NCBI GenBank assembly: GCA_963920665.1
Contig: OY987270.1
Coordinates: 17,324,019-17,388,018 of the forward strand
Length of the DNA stretch: 64,000 nt
Direction: 5' to 3'
Source: Straminergon stramineum
Lineage: Eukaryota; Streptophyta; Bryopsida; Hypnales; Calliergonaceae
This document shows positions 11,191 through 24,779 of this stretch, in pieces. The notes beneath the pieces were generated by a model, which worked only from the letters and a program-made list of their open reading frames with translations, made no database searches and was not told where the DNA came from. A program made the translations under genes and the position numbers. Numbering within the stretch: position 1 is the first letter of the stretch; the number at the start of each line of letters is the position of its first letter.

Positions 11191-12480
11191 TGGTTCCCAA
11201 ATTGAACCGACCATCAAAAATCATCATCAATTACAAATGAATTGAAGAGAAGTTCCTGAACACTGCAACTACCTAACAACACTTCCAATTATTGACATAA
11301 TGGAACAAATTCTGTAGTTGCAATCACCCCTGACTAGCATGCATTATTGTTTGAGCACTGGAAAAAAAAATTTGGTTTCCCAAATGCCAAAAACACAAAA
11401 AAAGGGCCGACATTCCGATTTGGAGTGCAAGTTGCCTATGGTCCCCACTACATGAACCTGAACCCTGGCAGGAAACTTGGAGAATCTAACATTTCGAAAA
11501 AAAGGATAATCTCCCTCACCTGTGATTTGATTTGCACAGCCATGGAAAATACGCAAAGTACTCTTGAACAAAGACATGCAAGACCGCAAGCTAGTCGACC
11601 CCACAATATTTCTTATTGGCACAATTAAAATTGATGCTTAATATTAACACATTTCAATTCTGTTCTAGAATTGTTGCATGCACTTGCAAAATGAAGTGGC
11701 AACTGAAGGGTTAATATCGGTGGGAACTTGTGTTGCAACAGGTACATTAAACTCACGTGCAGGAGTCTTCATGGAGCTATTGTACATGGAACGACATCGA
11801 TAATGGAACACAATGAAGCCCATTGTCAAATTCATTGTGGACATGACAAAGCCCATCGTTACTCAAGTCAGTGACTACTGGCTCAAATTTCTATGCAATG
11901 TCATTTTCATAATTAGCCGTGGAGAGTAGCTTAAAACTGATCACTACTAATGACAGTAAACTATGTGACTATTAAAAATACAAATGTTACAAACTTCTAT
12001 TCATATTTTCAGTGGGGTAGCTTTCAAAATTTCTTGCTAGTAGTGTTCACTATGAAAGATAGCCACATTTGAAAACGCCGCTCCTGAGGACCATGCCATT
12101 TACGTTCGTTGAAAGTACTATACCTGATGCTACTTTAACTTCCATGCTTCTTTTAAAATTTCAATTCAATCTGCTGTAGACTATCTTCTGTCACTTGACC
12201 AGAACATAGAGCCATACAATTCACTTATTAGAAATAGTCCAATGTGATATTCTACAAAGTAATTGCTATGAATAAAGCTCATTGAAGGCAAGGTTAATAT
12301 CCCTCAAATTAAAAAGGTTAATTACCCTAGACTACTGATATTCTTGAACAATTTACGTCTTCTTCGAAGGTTGGTCATCTGGGAGCAGGTTATGATGACT
12401 GGGTACAGCAGCCTGTTATGGCCAAAGAGTGCACCAGATTCTTCGTCAATAATCTGCTCGACGTGGAAGAACCGTGTAAA
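11191..12480. other. AT-rich intergenic DNA, no gene seen
   Basis: Short open frames only, none recognisable. Confidence 0.5.
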
Positions 12481-12493
12481 ACATGTATTTCTT

Positions 12494-12559
12494 TGAAATG
12501 GCGGTATTCATCCGCCATTTTCCAATTATTTGCAAGCACTGTGCAATACCGCCATTTCA
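12494..12559. repeat. Perfect 15-base inverted repeat with a nested third arm
   Basis: TGAAATGGCGGTATT at 12494-12508 is perfectly inverted as AATACCGCCATTTCA at 12545-12559. A third arm CCGCCATTT at about 12512-12520 pairs with AAATGGCGG of the first, so two alternative hairpins are possible. A diverged copy of the left part (ATGGCGATATTCATATGCCAT) lies near 17,393. Confidence 0.75.
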
Positions 12560-12929
12560 ACAAAATATCCGTCACTTGCAATTGCCCAATGCTGTGCAAA
12601 CTGAAGTTCCTACACGTTCAGTTCTCAACAACCCGTGATTTTCTATAGCCTGATAAGTGAAATTCTACCAATGTGAGTTACTTGACATCAATCATGATGG
12701 AATCACTGCTACTAAGAAGTTGCAAAAACAGAGGTTCAATCTCTCTGTTCTCAGTTGTATTTTGTGTTCAAAAGTCAGGCAAACACGAATTCCTATCAAG
12801 GTTTTCGTAAGGCAAGAAAATATTAGTGACTTCCATACTTGGTTCTCTCCACTTGAGCGAAAACGAAATGCCGGGTTCTTAGGAACACAGCATTGCGATG
12901 TGGTCACAGTGAACTGCTAAACTCAAAAG

Positions 12930-13640
12930 CAGGTGCCAGAAACTCAAGAGATTCAATGTTCATGACTGTTGTTTGCCAACATGCTCACCGGTACCCCTCA
13001 TGGAAGATTCGCATTTCCAGGAACGCATTGTAGTGTCGACAAAGCAAGCGATAAGCCACAATCGACGCCCGTCCCCATCACTAATTAGATTCATTGTTCA
13101 CGATGTAGTCTGTAAACACCTATCAGCGTAATCATCCATTGCAGTTGACTTCACGAGACCTCAAACGATCAAACCAATGCAATGCAGGTCCAAAAAGCTA
13201 ACGACATTCACTGTCCATGCTAATAACCAGCAGGTCGCTCGTGCCCATTGAAGGGAGACTCACTTCAGCGGATGCCGCTTTTTTGTGAACACATTGAAAT
13301 AATGACACGACGACCGTTAAACCTCAATGTGGGTCACAAAAGCTAAACGATTCATCGTACGAGTGCAATCCGCAAACACATACATTGTCACCCATCCATT
13401 AAAGTCCTACTTTAGGACACGGCGACAGCGATCCCCAAAATTCAGGTCTGGAATATTAACGAGATCTAAGGTTCATGCTCATGACCAGCACGCTCGCTCG
13501 CACCCGCCTATAGAAGACTCACTCCACAAAATGCCGCTTTTCTATGAACACATTGCAACGTTGACACAGCAAGCGCTAAGCTGCAATACAACTCAGAAAA
13601 GCTAATGAGATTCAACATTCATGCTCCCTGCAAACACAGT
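12930..13640. repeat. Tandem repeat of about 257 bases, three diverged copies
   Basis: Landmark blocks recur in the same order: an AAACGATTC/AGATTCA(A)CATTCATG-type block, then CCAGCA(G/C)G(T/C)TCGCTCG, then GA(A)GACTCACT, ATGCCGCTTTT and GAACACATTG. They appear near 12,980, 13,229 and 13,486, a spacing near 250-257. Copies are about 60-75 percent alike by eye. The array is GC-richer than its surroundings. Confidence 0.6.
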
Positions 13641-16600
13641 CACGTACCTGTTTCTAGAAAACTAAGAACCTTCTTCCATTTCAAAAGATCGAGCTCGCTC
13701 CAGCAGGTGGCACCCAACCTCTCTATTCCATATATTTTCAAACGCTCCTACTCCAACCTCCGAGCATCAAGCTCCAGTCAAGCTCTCAAACTGTTACATT
13801 AACCCTTGAGAATGTTGAAAATCTTGCAACTTTTAGTAGCAACTAGTGGACACAAACATTCAAAAGCTTCGTACCGGCATGATGCTAAATAACTTAGTCG
13901 AGTGAACCCAATAACGAGGGAGTGGCTGCTGCAGTCGAGAAATGACGGTCGAGGGAGGTGGGAGCGAGTAGCGCCTCTGGAATGGCTTTCAGAAGCTTGG
14001 CGCCCGCTGCCAGATGACGCTCCGGCGTTATAGCATCCCCACCCGGCTGCCATTCCGGATGACTTGTTCGTCATGGCTGGCAAATGTGTCCCACCCGACT
14101 GCCATTTGGATGAACTTCTTCAGAGGCCGGCTTGCAAACAAGAGCCTGCTTACAAAATGGGGCATATTTGCACGTCAACAGATGGCTGGAAAAATGGCTG
14201 GTAAAACAACGTCAGACAAAACTGAAGCACCTTTTCAGCAGGTTCTAGTACCCGGTACTCACTAACTTGAATTAAAATCACCTTTGCAAGTCGATATTGC
14301 ACACCTCCATCTAGTAACTATAACAGTTGTTCCAGTTTGATTATGTGCCTATTATCCATGTCATACTACTTGAATTGAATAAAGAAACTTCCCTTTCCTT
14401 TCTCATCATCTCTACTGGCTAGGGTGGCTTCACGAAGTTAACTGCGAGTAATTACAGTACTCTCGAATGTACCTACTCCTTAGTTAAAAACAAAAATGGT
14501 TCTCTGCAATGGATAACTTGATACTATTTAATTTTGAAAGTCATTGACATCAAATTCTTCATGATCCGTCTACCTTCACCACAAAACAATAATTAACTTA
14601 AGTTAATTGTGCAGACATGTGTTGTACCCAAGGTGGATAAATAATTGAATTAATCTTGAATTAACTCTTGCACTTTCACCTCGCAGGTGGCCTGTTAACA
14701 AACTATGGTTGGGACAGTCGAGTGGCACCCGCCTTGCAAAGTGGATGGCCTGGCATTTTGCAAGACGGGTGGCAATGTTCTTATTACATTGGAATACAAT
14801 GATATTCACTCTAAGAAAAAATAGAACAAGAAAATGGCATGACTATAGAACTACTATACTCTAGTACTCTCCCAGAATAGAAACCCATCTTCATTTCATT
14901 TGGTAGTATTCCATTATCTTGGCACTCTCAAATGAAAAGCAAATACACATTTAGAAATCCGCCACTTCAAAAGCATTTCCCATTCACTAAATCTAACTTC
15001 CGTGAATATGCATCAAAAAACTCCCAGAAGGCCCCTCACAAAGTCACAAGATGAAAGGTTCTTAGTCCACTAAATAAATAATAATGCAAAAATCAGCTCA
15101 GATAGACCAAATGAAACAAGCATGAGAGAAATGTAATGCCCTGCACCAAATAGTAAAATACAGCCTGTCATTACATACTACTCTTGCTTGGTTGGCGATT
15201 AGAGCAAATGCCCACCTCCGAAATTGAACAAAAAGTCACCTCAAGAATGCACTTCGTTTCCTTCAAATAATGCAGCAAGTGAAGGAAAACAAGTGGTGGA
15301 CGATGGCTACGTGATGGACTCGCACTCTCTACTTCACCTGTAAATAGATGACATAAACTTCCAAGTTGTTTGCATTTCTAAGAAAAAGGAAAACCCATTT
15401 CAAAATACTTCCTTTGTATGCACAAGCACACATTCACAAAAGAAACGGAGGATTTCCGTGTTCCCAGACCTCTACGCAAGCAATTGAATACCCATAATCA
15501 ATGGTCTACCAAAATTGAAATGTGACACTGAGGATAGTAGACTCTGAAAACAAGGGCAAATACGCTTCTTCACTATTGAAGCTTCAGTGAAGAAAGACGC
15601 AGCTGCCACAAATAACGGTAGATTTCTTTTTCAAAAGTAGTCCTACTATGGTTTCCATCAACTTAGAAGGAAGCATGCAGTTAGAGAAGCAGTACAATGC
15701 AATGGAAAGCATATAGACACTAACGTGGAGACAGTCCAATTGAATTTGAACGGAGGACAGAGACAGTTGACAACATTGATGTGGAATTGCGGAATAAAGA
15801 AAATGCAAGTGAAGGTACTTGCATGCGAAAAGTAGTTTCCATCTTAGCGCGCCGACGTTGCACCAAAATCGCTTGACATGGGAGACAAAGACGGGAAGAA
15901 AACGGGAAAGCAAGAAATGCATATAATGTGAACTTCATTTTTGGGAATTACCACAAAGTGACACCAATGACAAGACCTTCACTCCGAATTTGCTACTTGT
16001 AACATACAAAAGCTTTGCCATTTTCCCTCCAATTCATAGAAAAAAGGGTTAAAAGAAATTTTCCTGAGGTTAAAATTTAAAAAAACCTTTGAAACAATTA
16101 ACGGTTCACAAATTATAGGACTAGACATGTGTAATGGGACCAAATATATGAGCACTCCCCATCTCTGTAGTTCTAAATAAGGCTAGAATGACACTATATA
16201 GTTTGTACCAATACTTAACTGTGTAGTGCTCAGTGTAATGTGAAAAGCATGTGTGGGCTCCTAGCATGGGTAATTTTGAGATAAAACACACTAATATTCC
16301 ACCAATCTGTCTTGCACATGATATAGGCAATTGGTTATGTGACAACACAAACTATGAACCACAACATCTATTCAAAGTAGTTCCAGTCATTAAATGCTGC
16401 AATGTGTACATGGATCTTTGCGGGTGAACAAAGGCTCCTCACATTCTCTTTTCATTTTTCTTTCAAAACGGTTTGATAAACAAATCATTATTTTAAATTT
16501 CTATAGTTTCATGAATCACTATTGTCTTTGTATATACAACGCATGAATTTCTAATTTACAATGATCTAAGATTGTAGATCATTGGTACATGTACATGCTA

Positions 16601-18207
16601 TTCATATGAATTATTCATTCTATTATACGAATCAAAGAAGCGTTTTATTGTCCTATGGCGCACTATAGTAGAGAAATAAAAGGATAATTTGAACCTAAAG
16701 ATTTCAGACTGTACTAACCACCATCCATTAATGAAAAGACATCAGTTAATTCAGAGAAGAACATTCAATAAAGATTTCGGAAAACAAAGAAATCATTGGT
16801 CTCTCTACTTCATTATTTCTATTGTAGTCATCAAGTTCCATGAACACCACTTCCAGTAAATGTCCACATCATAGAATTCAATATGATCAAACATCGTTAA
16901 ATGAACTCCGCAGATTCGGAAATCTACTATTCTGCGTACTCAATGTTCCTAGGTATTAACTGCTAAATGCCGAAGGTCTTCTTCAAGCTTCTTGGAGCTC
17001 AATCTAAACTGGAGCAAAGTCGATAAGTTCAATGAATTGTTCTTGAATTGCAACCACATAAATTCTAAGAATGTAAGTGAATATATTAGAAATCCAATTG
17101 ATGAAGAAATTTGTACCGTATCAATTGCGTTCTTCAAGATTAGAATGTTTCATGATGAAAGCGCCAGAACCATGAAAGTTGTTTGAAGCCTACAATGTTG
17201 ATCCTATTTCAAAAGTCAAATCTTTAAAAATTGGATAGCCAAATAAAAAAGAGTTGAGAGGGATGAAGATACATAACTCTGAGAAATTCATGAACTTCTG
17301 AAATGTATTGTACATATTTTTTAAATTAACTCTAATGCATCTTTCTCTACAGGATCTACCATATTCATGACTAATAATGGACATTTTGTTGTAATGGCGA
17401 TATTCATATGCCATTTTTCCATTTATATTATACAATTGCTGTACATTTCAGACCACATGGTCTAAAACTCAAAGTGCCAAGTTTGTGGAATACTGCAAAT
17501 TTAACTTAATATCTATTTAATTTTCAAGAGCCGTTAATGCTAGAAAAAAAAGATTCACAGTACACGCCCTTGTAAAAAATCATTAATAAAAAAATCATGA
17601 TGATGAAATTTGAAAAGTGGATTTACAATGCTAAAACTAGAATTATAAATTATTTTTTGAAATGAAAATTAGTAAACTACCGTTGAATATAGCAATTTTA
17701 GTAGGTTGTATTAAACTTCAGATAATTGTCGTCACTTAAATGTAGTACCTCAAACATGTAGGGGTTAAATGAGCTTATATAGGGGTTTCAGTACAAACTA
17801 TTGAAAATTCCAAGTATCTGAAAATCAAGCAAAAAACACATTGCAGAAATGTAAATGAAAGAAGTGTTTCATTCTATAGTCATTAAAAAAAATATAACCA
17901 ACTATTATGTAATTGGATACATGACCGAGAATGTGAAACAACTTTCCAAAGTTTCTAAAATGAAATTTAGAAACTTCCCTCAAATTTAAATTTAAATTCA
18001 TTTGATTAGTTTTTAAATAAGAAGATTTTTAGCAAGAAGTCACAACTCACGAAAGACAGGTACATTGTTCCATTTCATTTCTTTCATTTCATTATTCTTT
18101 TATTTGTTTTCCATGAAGATTCATGTTAAAGATAGAACTCTATTTCATGATTGCTTGAAGAAAGCTCTAAAATGATTTCCCATGTGAAAAAAATTTGCAT
18201 CCCTTCG
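13641..18207. other. Long intergenic stretch, no gene recognised
   Basis: Between 13.6 and 14.3 kb the base composition rises (TGGCTGG/CTGGCAAA repeats), but the open frames there are not recognisable. The rest is AT-rich with short, unconvincing open frames. Near 17,393 lies a relic of the hairpin seen at 12,494. Confidence 0.5.
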
Positions 18208-18406
18208 CACTACACAGAAATGCAGTAACATTGATCTTCATTAAGGACACATAGTACCGAGTTCCAATAATTGGTCATTAGTCGCCGGCAGGATAAGCAA
18301 TTACAATTTTCATTACAGAAATCCTACATACAGAAGCATGACCAACTATTATATTACTGGATATGTAGAAATACCATGTGAAAACAAATAAAATAACAAG
18401 TAACAT

Positions 18407-18408
<2 letters not shown>

Positions 18409-18451
<43 letters not shown>
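18409..18451. repeat. (TA)n microsatellite
   Basis: About 21 uninterrupted TA units, inside the 3' non-coding part of the CACTA element. Confidence 0.95.
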
Positions 18452-18454
<3 letters not shown>

Positions 18455-18937
18455 TACTATTTTACATGATGCGAAGGTTACTAAACCTAAATATTTGCTA
18501 TTGAAAAAGACATTATAATAGTGGCGGATACCTCAGTGCTGATTTCCAAGCCAAACATCATATGTACAGATAAGAATCTTCTCCACCGGTCATGGCGCTC
18601 CCTTCAGGTCACCTAAAAGTGACTTTATTCTATGGTCCTCGAATTTATTTATTCGAACCAACCAAAGGTCAGCTTCACAAGGCATGGCTATAGTACTGTG
18701 CATTCTGGCAAAAATTCGGGAAGGAAAAAAGAACATGCATGCCAATAAGCTACCACAAATCCTAGTGATCCCAACGACAGAAACATCCTATTAATATCGT
18801 GCAGAACAACAGAATCTACAATGACCACATGCAAAAAACAAAACAAAAAACTTCATTGCTTTAAGAAAGTCAATGTCACTTGCATATTGGACGCTGAATG
18901 CCACATGTAACAAGAGATCAACATCCTCTAACGATCT

Positions 18938-21719
18938 TTACATGTCCCGTAGGAAATTAAGATCTACTATGGTGTCATCTTCAGTTGGCTCAACAATGTC
19001 ATGCTCTTCCTCTTCCTCCTCCTGTCGCTCCGTGTGGTCAAGGTCGTTGTGGGCTGGTTCTTCGTCTCCTTCATGTGCCAATACGTGAAACACCTCCACC
19101 TCTGAAACAGTTTCCATTGGCAAGTCATTGTTGTACTATACCGCTTCCAATCCCGCTATGATGTTATGAGTAGCGTCAATACTGCCTGATGCGCTGAAGC
19201 TCGGCTCTTCAGATTCAGATGTCAGCCTCCGAGAACGAGGTTCTCGAAGTCTCACAACCTTCTAATCGGGATCCGTGACATCGTCCATGAAGTATACCTG
19301 CACATAACGAAAACGTGTCATTTATTAAGCATATGAGCACTGTCTTCAACAAGTAATATGAGCTTCACAAAAAATAAATGTAGGAAAAATTTATTAAACA
19401 TGTCCGGTTAAACTATAGTGATGCCCCATCCTCGTGGTACCTGCTTCGCATGAGCGGGAAGTATATATGGCTCAGTGACCGGTGATTGCCTGGCGTTGTA
19501 CTTGACGGATCAGAAACCGTGATTATCTTGGTGCATTGTCAGACTTCCTTCCTCATTTGGCCTTATCGACGAGCATTTCATGACGATGAAGTTCAGATGT
19601 CCGTAAGTGACCTTGATGATATCCTTCAATATACCCACATAATTGAGCGTCACCTCAACGAGATGTCTATCCGCTCGTGACGACCTACACAATTGGGTGA
19701 TGATGGCTGCCACGCCCGCATCAAAGGAAATGCTACTAGATCCATCTTCGGCATCAACGCGAAAGTGATTTCCATATGCCCACATAGAGAGGTAACGCCG
19801 TACAACAGGATATGGTAGCCGCGAAAGAGTCAGCAAGTCATGGGATGGTGACTCTCCGTTCTTCTCCATGTCTAGAACCCGATCTTCCAACCAATAGGCA
19901 AATCGGAAGAAAGGGCGATTCCATCTCCGTTCATATCTAGCCTTGTCTTCGAGGTACTCACTACAAGGAACGGGAGTAATACTTTTCTTAGTGCACTTGT
20001 AGTGTCATCACATTTACAGAATCAATACTAAGAATTAATTGATTACTAATTTGTTTAACAGAAATCAGCATTCAAGTTCTATGAAAACTGCATGCGTACC
20101 TGTAGAATGGCTCGGTAACAACATTGTGACGGATGATATGCTCATGAACTTCTATGAGCTTGGACTCGCGCCATTCGTGTTCAGTGTCAGAACCTTCCAA
20201 TACTTCGGCGCAATCCCTTTCATCTTCTTCCATGTCCCAAATTACTCTAGCCACTCTAGGGTAGAGGCTGAAGTACTCTGTGACAAACCCGATTGCCTCT
20301 TCGTACATGTAGCCCATTGCAATGGACCCTTCTGGCCTTGCCCTATTTCTAACATGTGTCTTGAGATGTCCTAGATATCTCTCAACACCATACATCCATC
20401 TAGCATGGACGGGTCCGCACCAATACAGCTCCCTTGGTATGTGAAGGACAAGGTGGGGCATGACATTCTAGAATGCTGGAGGGAAGTAGATCTCAAGCAA
20501 GGCACATGTTTCGGCAATGTAGTTGAGCATCCGTGGCAGCTCTTGGTGTTTAATCACCTTCTCACAAATTTTTTTGAAACAATGTCCCAACCTTATAACA
20601 GCTACTCTAGGTCCCTCTGGGAGGGAGTCGCGAATGGCTACAGGTAGTACCTCTTGTATGAGGACATGCCAGTCGTGAGTCTTCATGAATTGCATTTTCA
20701 TCTTATCCATGTTTACAAGCTTTGCAAAATTGCCACAGTGCCCAGAAGGGGTTCGAACACGTTGTATTGTATCCAACACTTTCCGCTTCTCTTGGGGCCT
20801 AAGAACATAAGGGGCATGTGGCATGGTGGAGCCTTCGCCATTCGGTCGTGCTTGAAGATGAAACTCAGGCATGACATTCACATCCTCCATATCTTTGCGA
20901 ACGGCAATGGTATCCTCCTCACCAAGCAAGAACCCCATCATCGTGCTTGCGACATTCTTCTCGATGTGCATTACATCCAAAGTGTGGCGCACCGGCAACT
21001 TCTGCACGGTAAGAATCATTACAATAGGACTTTCATGAAAGTATTTGATAATGGATCAATGGAACCTCGACCTACGAACATCTTGTATACATGTGGGATA
21101 TATGCAATGAAGTGGGGAAAGAAGAATGTTACCATACCTTCCAATATGGCAGCCTATATAAGGCTGATACACGTTTAATACCAGATAGGTGCACCAGATC
21201 ATTTTGTAATGGGGTACCTTCTTCGTGGAGCCATCTTTCTCGTGTAGTACCCAAGTCTAGTGCACGTTCCCCGGACATAGGCTCTGGTGCGTTGCCTCGC
21301 TCTTCACCTTGGAAATGCTCTTTATCATGTCGAAGGTAATGTTCATGAAAGAGATACTTGCGAGCACAACCGCAGAATACATTCTTGTAGAGGACCTTTG
21401 ACCTCCTTGATTTGAATCCGTCTGCACACACCGGGCACCCATAGAAACCCTTCGTGGTGCAACCCGCTAACATTCCATATGCCGGAAAATCTCCAATTGT
21501 CCAAATGAGCATGGCACATAAGATGAAGTGTGATGATTGCTTGTATTGTGCAATATCCATGCAATACACACCATAGGTCCAAAGGTCCAGTAGTTCATCA
21601 ACAAGTGGGTTTAGAAACTCATCGAAGTTTTCTGAGGTAACAGACTTGGGACCCGGGATTAGTACAGAAAGCATGATGAAGTAGTTCTTGGTTGTCAAAA
21701 AAACTTCTTTAAAAATCAC
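18938..21719 (-). pseudogene. CACTA transposase (tnp2, DUF4218, DUF4216 order), decayed
   Basis: Read right to left, the protein starts within the tnp2 domain: FIMLSVLIPGPKS, then LLWTIGDFPAYGMLAG-like and TTKGFYGCPVCADGF at about 21,680-21,400. An intron at 21,137-21,002 (136 bases, GT-AG, phase 0) joins LPYWK to KLPVRHTLDVMHIEKNV. The DUF4218-like part has THDWHVL, LPVAIRDSLP, CALLEIYFPPAF, then RWMYGVERYLGHLK and RNRARPEGSIAMGYMYEEA. The DUF4216-like part has YGNHFRVDAED and YVGILKDIIKVTY. An acidic C-terminus ends at 18,938. In-frame TAG stops lie at 20,470-20,468 (between PPAF and NVMPHL), after VTDPD and after AGLEAV. The VTDPD-stop-KVV context suggests an original Trp codon. No upstream DDE part is visible. 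The enzyme is dead. Confidence 0.85.
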
Positions 21720-21720
21720 T

Positions 21721-23739
21721 TCTTTTTAAAATAAAAATTTGAAATTAGTTTTCTAGATTTTTATATATGTGGGAAGCTTTGAATCATTCCATTTTGATTT
21801 ATGAGATGAAAGTTATGAAGTGTTTTAGTTGTGGGTAGTTTGTGGGTAGTTATGGAATTTCTACTCTAAAATAAACTTTGAAGACCTTTATTTAACTCAA
21901 TTTTCAATATTTTTGAAAAAAAATAACAAATAAAATGTAGATTTTTTATTAAAACATTACCACCATTGTAATTTTCATTTTGCAATTTCATAAATAAATT
22001 GTTAGCAATTTAGTATTTTGAATCATTTTCTATTTCTTTCTACTTACTAATTTTTTCCTATATTTTGTACTATTCCAAATGATATAATTTTTTTTCAAGA
22101 ATGTAGCCAACTTGCCTTTAAAAATGAATACAAAAAGTTACAAACATTTTGGCCATTTTTTCATAATGATGTGACCTTCTGAAGTGCACCTGCCTAGGTT
22201 TTTTCAGGGCCCCCCAAAAGGCTTTTTGTCAATTCAAACGCTAATATCTTACAATCTACACGGTGAAAATTTTAGAAATTTTCTCCATATCTTCTCAAAC
22301 TAGCTTACTACAAGATCCTATAGTTTACATGTGTCCAAAAATGCATTTTTTCTAGAATTTGGTACGTGTTCTAGAAATGGCAGTTTTGGAGCATTTTTGG
22401 TGTAAAAATAGTCAAATACATTTAGGGGTTAAGTGGTCAAAAATAGTTTGCCTCCCCTAATATCATATATACAAGCATACCAATTTTCAAAGAATTTGAC
22501 CATACAAATTCTAAGAGACTCCTATTCTTGATAATTTCTATTCTTGAAGCTTACCACTGTCTTCTTTGATGCAAATTTTGAAATAGTTATGGAACTTATA
22601 TTTTATAATAAATTTGTGCTTTGTGATCCACATACTTAATCTTTAAGGGCCAAGATTTTTTTTCATTTGTAGCTTGTTGCTTTCTTCTATTCTTTATAAA
22701 ATTGAAATGACAATGTACCGAAAAAGGCAACAGTGCCTAGTTTTTATAAAAACTTGCCCCCCCTGCATTGCCAAAAAACTTGGGCCGTCTAATCATTTTA
22801 GGAAAAACTAAACCACTCTAGCAACATTGATGTGGGTAGACAAATATTAATGTAGGACGTTTGATCAAGCCAATCTTAGCCATCCAAGACTAATATGGAA
22901 TTTAGATATGAAATACGGAGATAACATACATGTATGGCATATTGATGTAGAATATAAATACAAAAATAGATATGGAAGTATGAATATGAAATTACAAATA
23001 CGAAATATGGATACAACAAACATGTTTGAAATATCCATTATTGTTTGTCAACCAAACTAATTTCACACAATAACAAATATGGGGTGGGAGGGGGGTCAAT
23101 TACAAGTACCAATCTCAATGAATGAGAGAATGACATATGTATTCATTTTAGTTTTTTTGGAAAAGTTTAACAACAAATGGGAAATGCCACTTGGATCCCT
23201 TTAGAAAAGCATGTGTGGTTTTCCTTGAAATTGGCATTCTCTCACAATGTGCTCAAAATGACATTCATATGAAATTTACATCCTAGTGCAATATTAAATT
23301 TCATGCACTTAATCCTTAATAACAATTAGGTCATGGACTTTGGGCATCATGAAATTTGTACAAATGACTCTCTTGTATTGCATGCCCCTTTAACTATTGA
23401 ACCTATGGAATTGTTGCTTTTCTTTAAAGCCCATTGCATTAAAGTGGCATTGTAGAACGGGGAGTGTTAGTATGCGAGCATAGAATCTATGAGTCCATAA
23501 GCTTAATAGTCTATATTATAGACTACTTCTATGGTTATAGGTGTTTATGTTATAGGTACCTATATTATAGACTCTTTATATGTTATAGTATACCTATGTT
23601 ATAGAAGCTAGCACGTGTTATAAATACCTTCAAATGATTGTAGGTACATACATACAACTAAATTCAAGGCTTGTAGGCTCACGTTTCTGTACTCATATGC
23701 TACTATCATTGTTGTAGAAGGGATATTCCAACTTTCATC
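21721..23739. other. AT-rich intergenic DNA
   Basis: No gene recognised. TTTAGGGG followed by TTAA at 22,421-22,432 looks like one end of the CCCCTAAA-type elements described at 27.9-30.7 kb; no partner end was found. A low-complexity patch rich in TTATAGG lies at 23,510-23,630. Confidence 0.5.
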
Positions 23740-24141
23740 TTAACCCTTTAAGGACTGGTCAACCATATTATGGTTGATTTGGACACTTTTTGCCTTGTGG
23801 GCAAAGTTTGGAGCAAAATTTGGGGAATGACCAAAGGGAATAGATGTGGGGATTTGTGATTCACATCCATTGGGCTATGAATCACACCAATTTGTGCTTG
23901 CATGTGGAAATGGGATTCAAAATTCTAGCGCAACAATGGTTTTAAATACAACAATTATTGGTGAAGTATTGACATAAATGAGAAAAATTCACATGATTGT
24001 AAAATGCACTATGTGCTCAATGCATCCATATGATCAGATCTTTGTCTTAAACAATTAATGTATCATAATTTAAATTTTTCAATTATGTGACAAAAGTAGG
24101 TTGTCCACCATCCAAATCGACCATGGTCTTTAAAGGGTTAG
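23740..24141. mobile_element. TTAA-flanked MITE, piggyBac-like ends
   Basis: A 394-base element at 23,744-24,137 begins CCCTTTAAGGAC and ends in the inverted CTTTAAAGGG. A second shared block (ATGGTTGATTTGGA on the left, its inverted counterpart TCCAAATCGACCAT on the right) extends the inverted repeat, with a small extra hairpin in the left end. It is flanked by TTAA on the left and TTAG (one base changed) on the right. TTAA target duplication with a CCC-type terminus is the piggyBac signature. No transposase is encoded. Confidence 0.65.
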
Positions 24142-24317
24142 AAAATGGCACGGAATTATAACCTTTTGCCAATGAAAGGTCCTTATGGCAAAGGTTCACA
24201 AACATGTTCCGTAAGGGCAAATCATCATAATAAGGTCTTTAGAGAACAAATTGACTATAAAACTACCAGAACTTATATAGCCAATAATAATTGTACATAA
24301 AATTACATAACCACTAT

Positions 24318-24479
24318 CAACACTAGTAGAAAAGAGGTTTTGGAACACCAAGCTACAATGCAATGATATGCATATTTTTTTAGGCCAATATTAGCACTAA
24401 GCTATTAATATTAGGATCTTTGAAATTGTGGCTTTACAATGTAGTTTGGTCTTTTGTAACCTCTTTTCTATGATTGCAA
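24318..24479. mobile_element. CACTA-type MITE, 156 bases
   Basis: The element at 24,321-24,476 begins CACTAGTAGAAAAGAGGTT and ends AACCTCTTTTCTATGATTG, its near-perfect inverse apart from the outermost bases. It is flanked on both sides by the trinucleotide CAA, matching the 3-base duplication of CACTA elements. It is non-coding. Confidence 0.8.
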
Positions 24480-24779
24480 GAACATGTAGAAAACAATACC
24501 TTTATTCCTTTTGTAATAGTATATTCACAATATTATACTAATAATTTTATTTAATGTTACCTACACTGGTTGAGTGAAAATTGCTACAAGTTTTCATTCT
24601 CAATGAACATTATTACGAAGGACATAGATACCAATTCTATTGAAAGAGGAGAATATCTATAAAAATCTTTGATTAAAAAATATTCATAATGAGTAAAACC
24701 TTGTAGTATTTTAAAATCAATTAGTGTAAGTAAACACTAAATATCATTATTAGCATAGTAGGAACTTAGGAAGGTGACC

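Larger units (their letters stand above)
18208..21720 (-). mobile_element. CACTA (En/Spm) DNA transposon, 5'-truncated
   Basis: The left end (transposon 3' end) is a canonical CACTACACAGAAATGCAG at 18,208. Transposase remains on the minus strand fill 18.9-21.7 kb. The matching opposite terminus (ending in TAGTG, with an inverted copy of the same sequence) was not found up to 24.8 kb, and the transposase begins abruptly at its middle, so the 5' part is missing. The element also contains a (TA)n tract. Confidence 0.8.

Noticed and set aside
20654..21178. Plus-strand 174-residue frame in the CACTA element
   Set aside because: It lies opposite the conserved tnp2/DUF4218-like coding and has no resemblance of its own.
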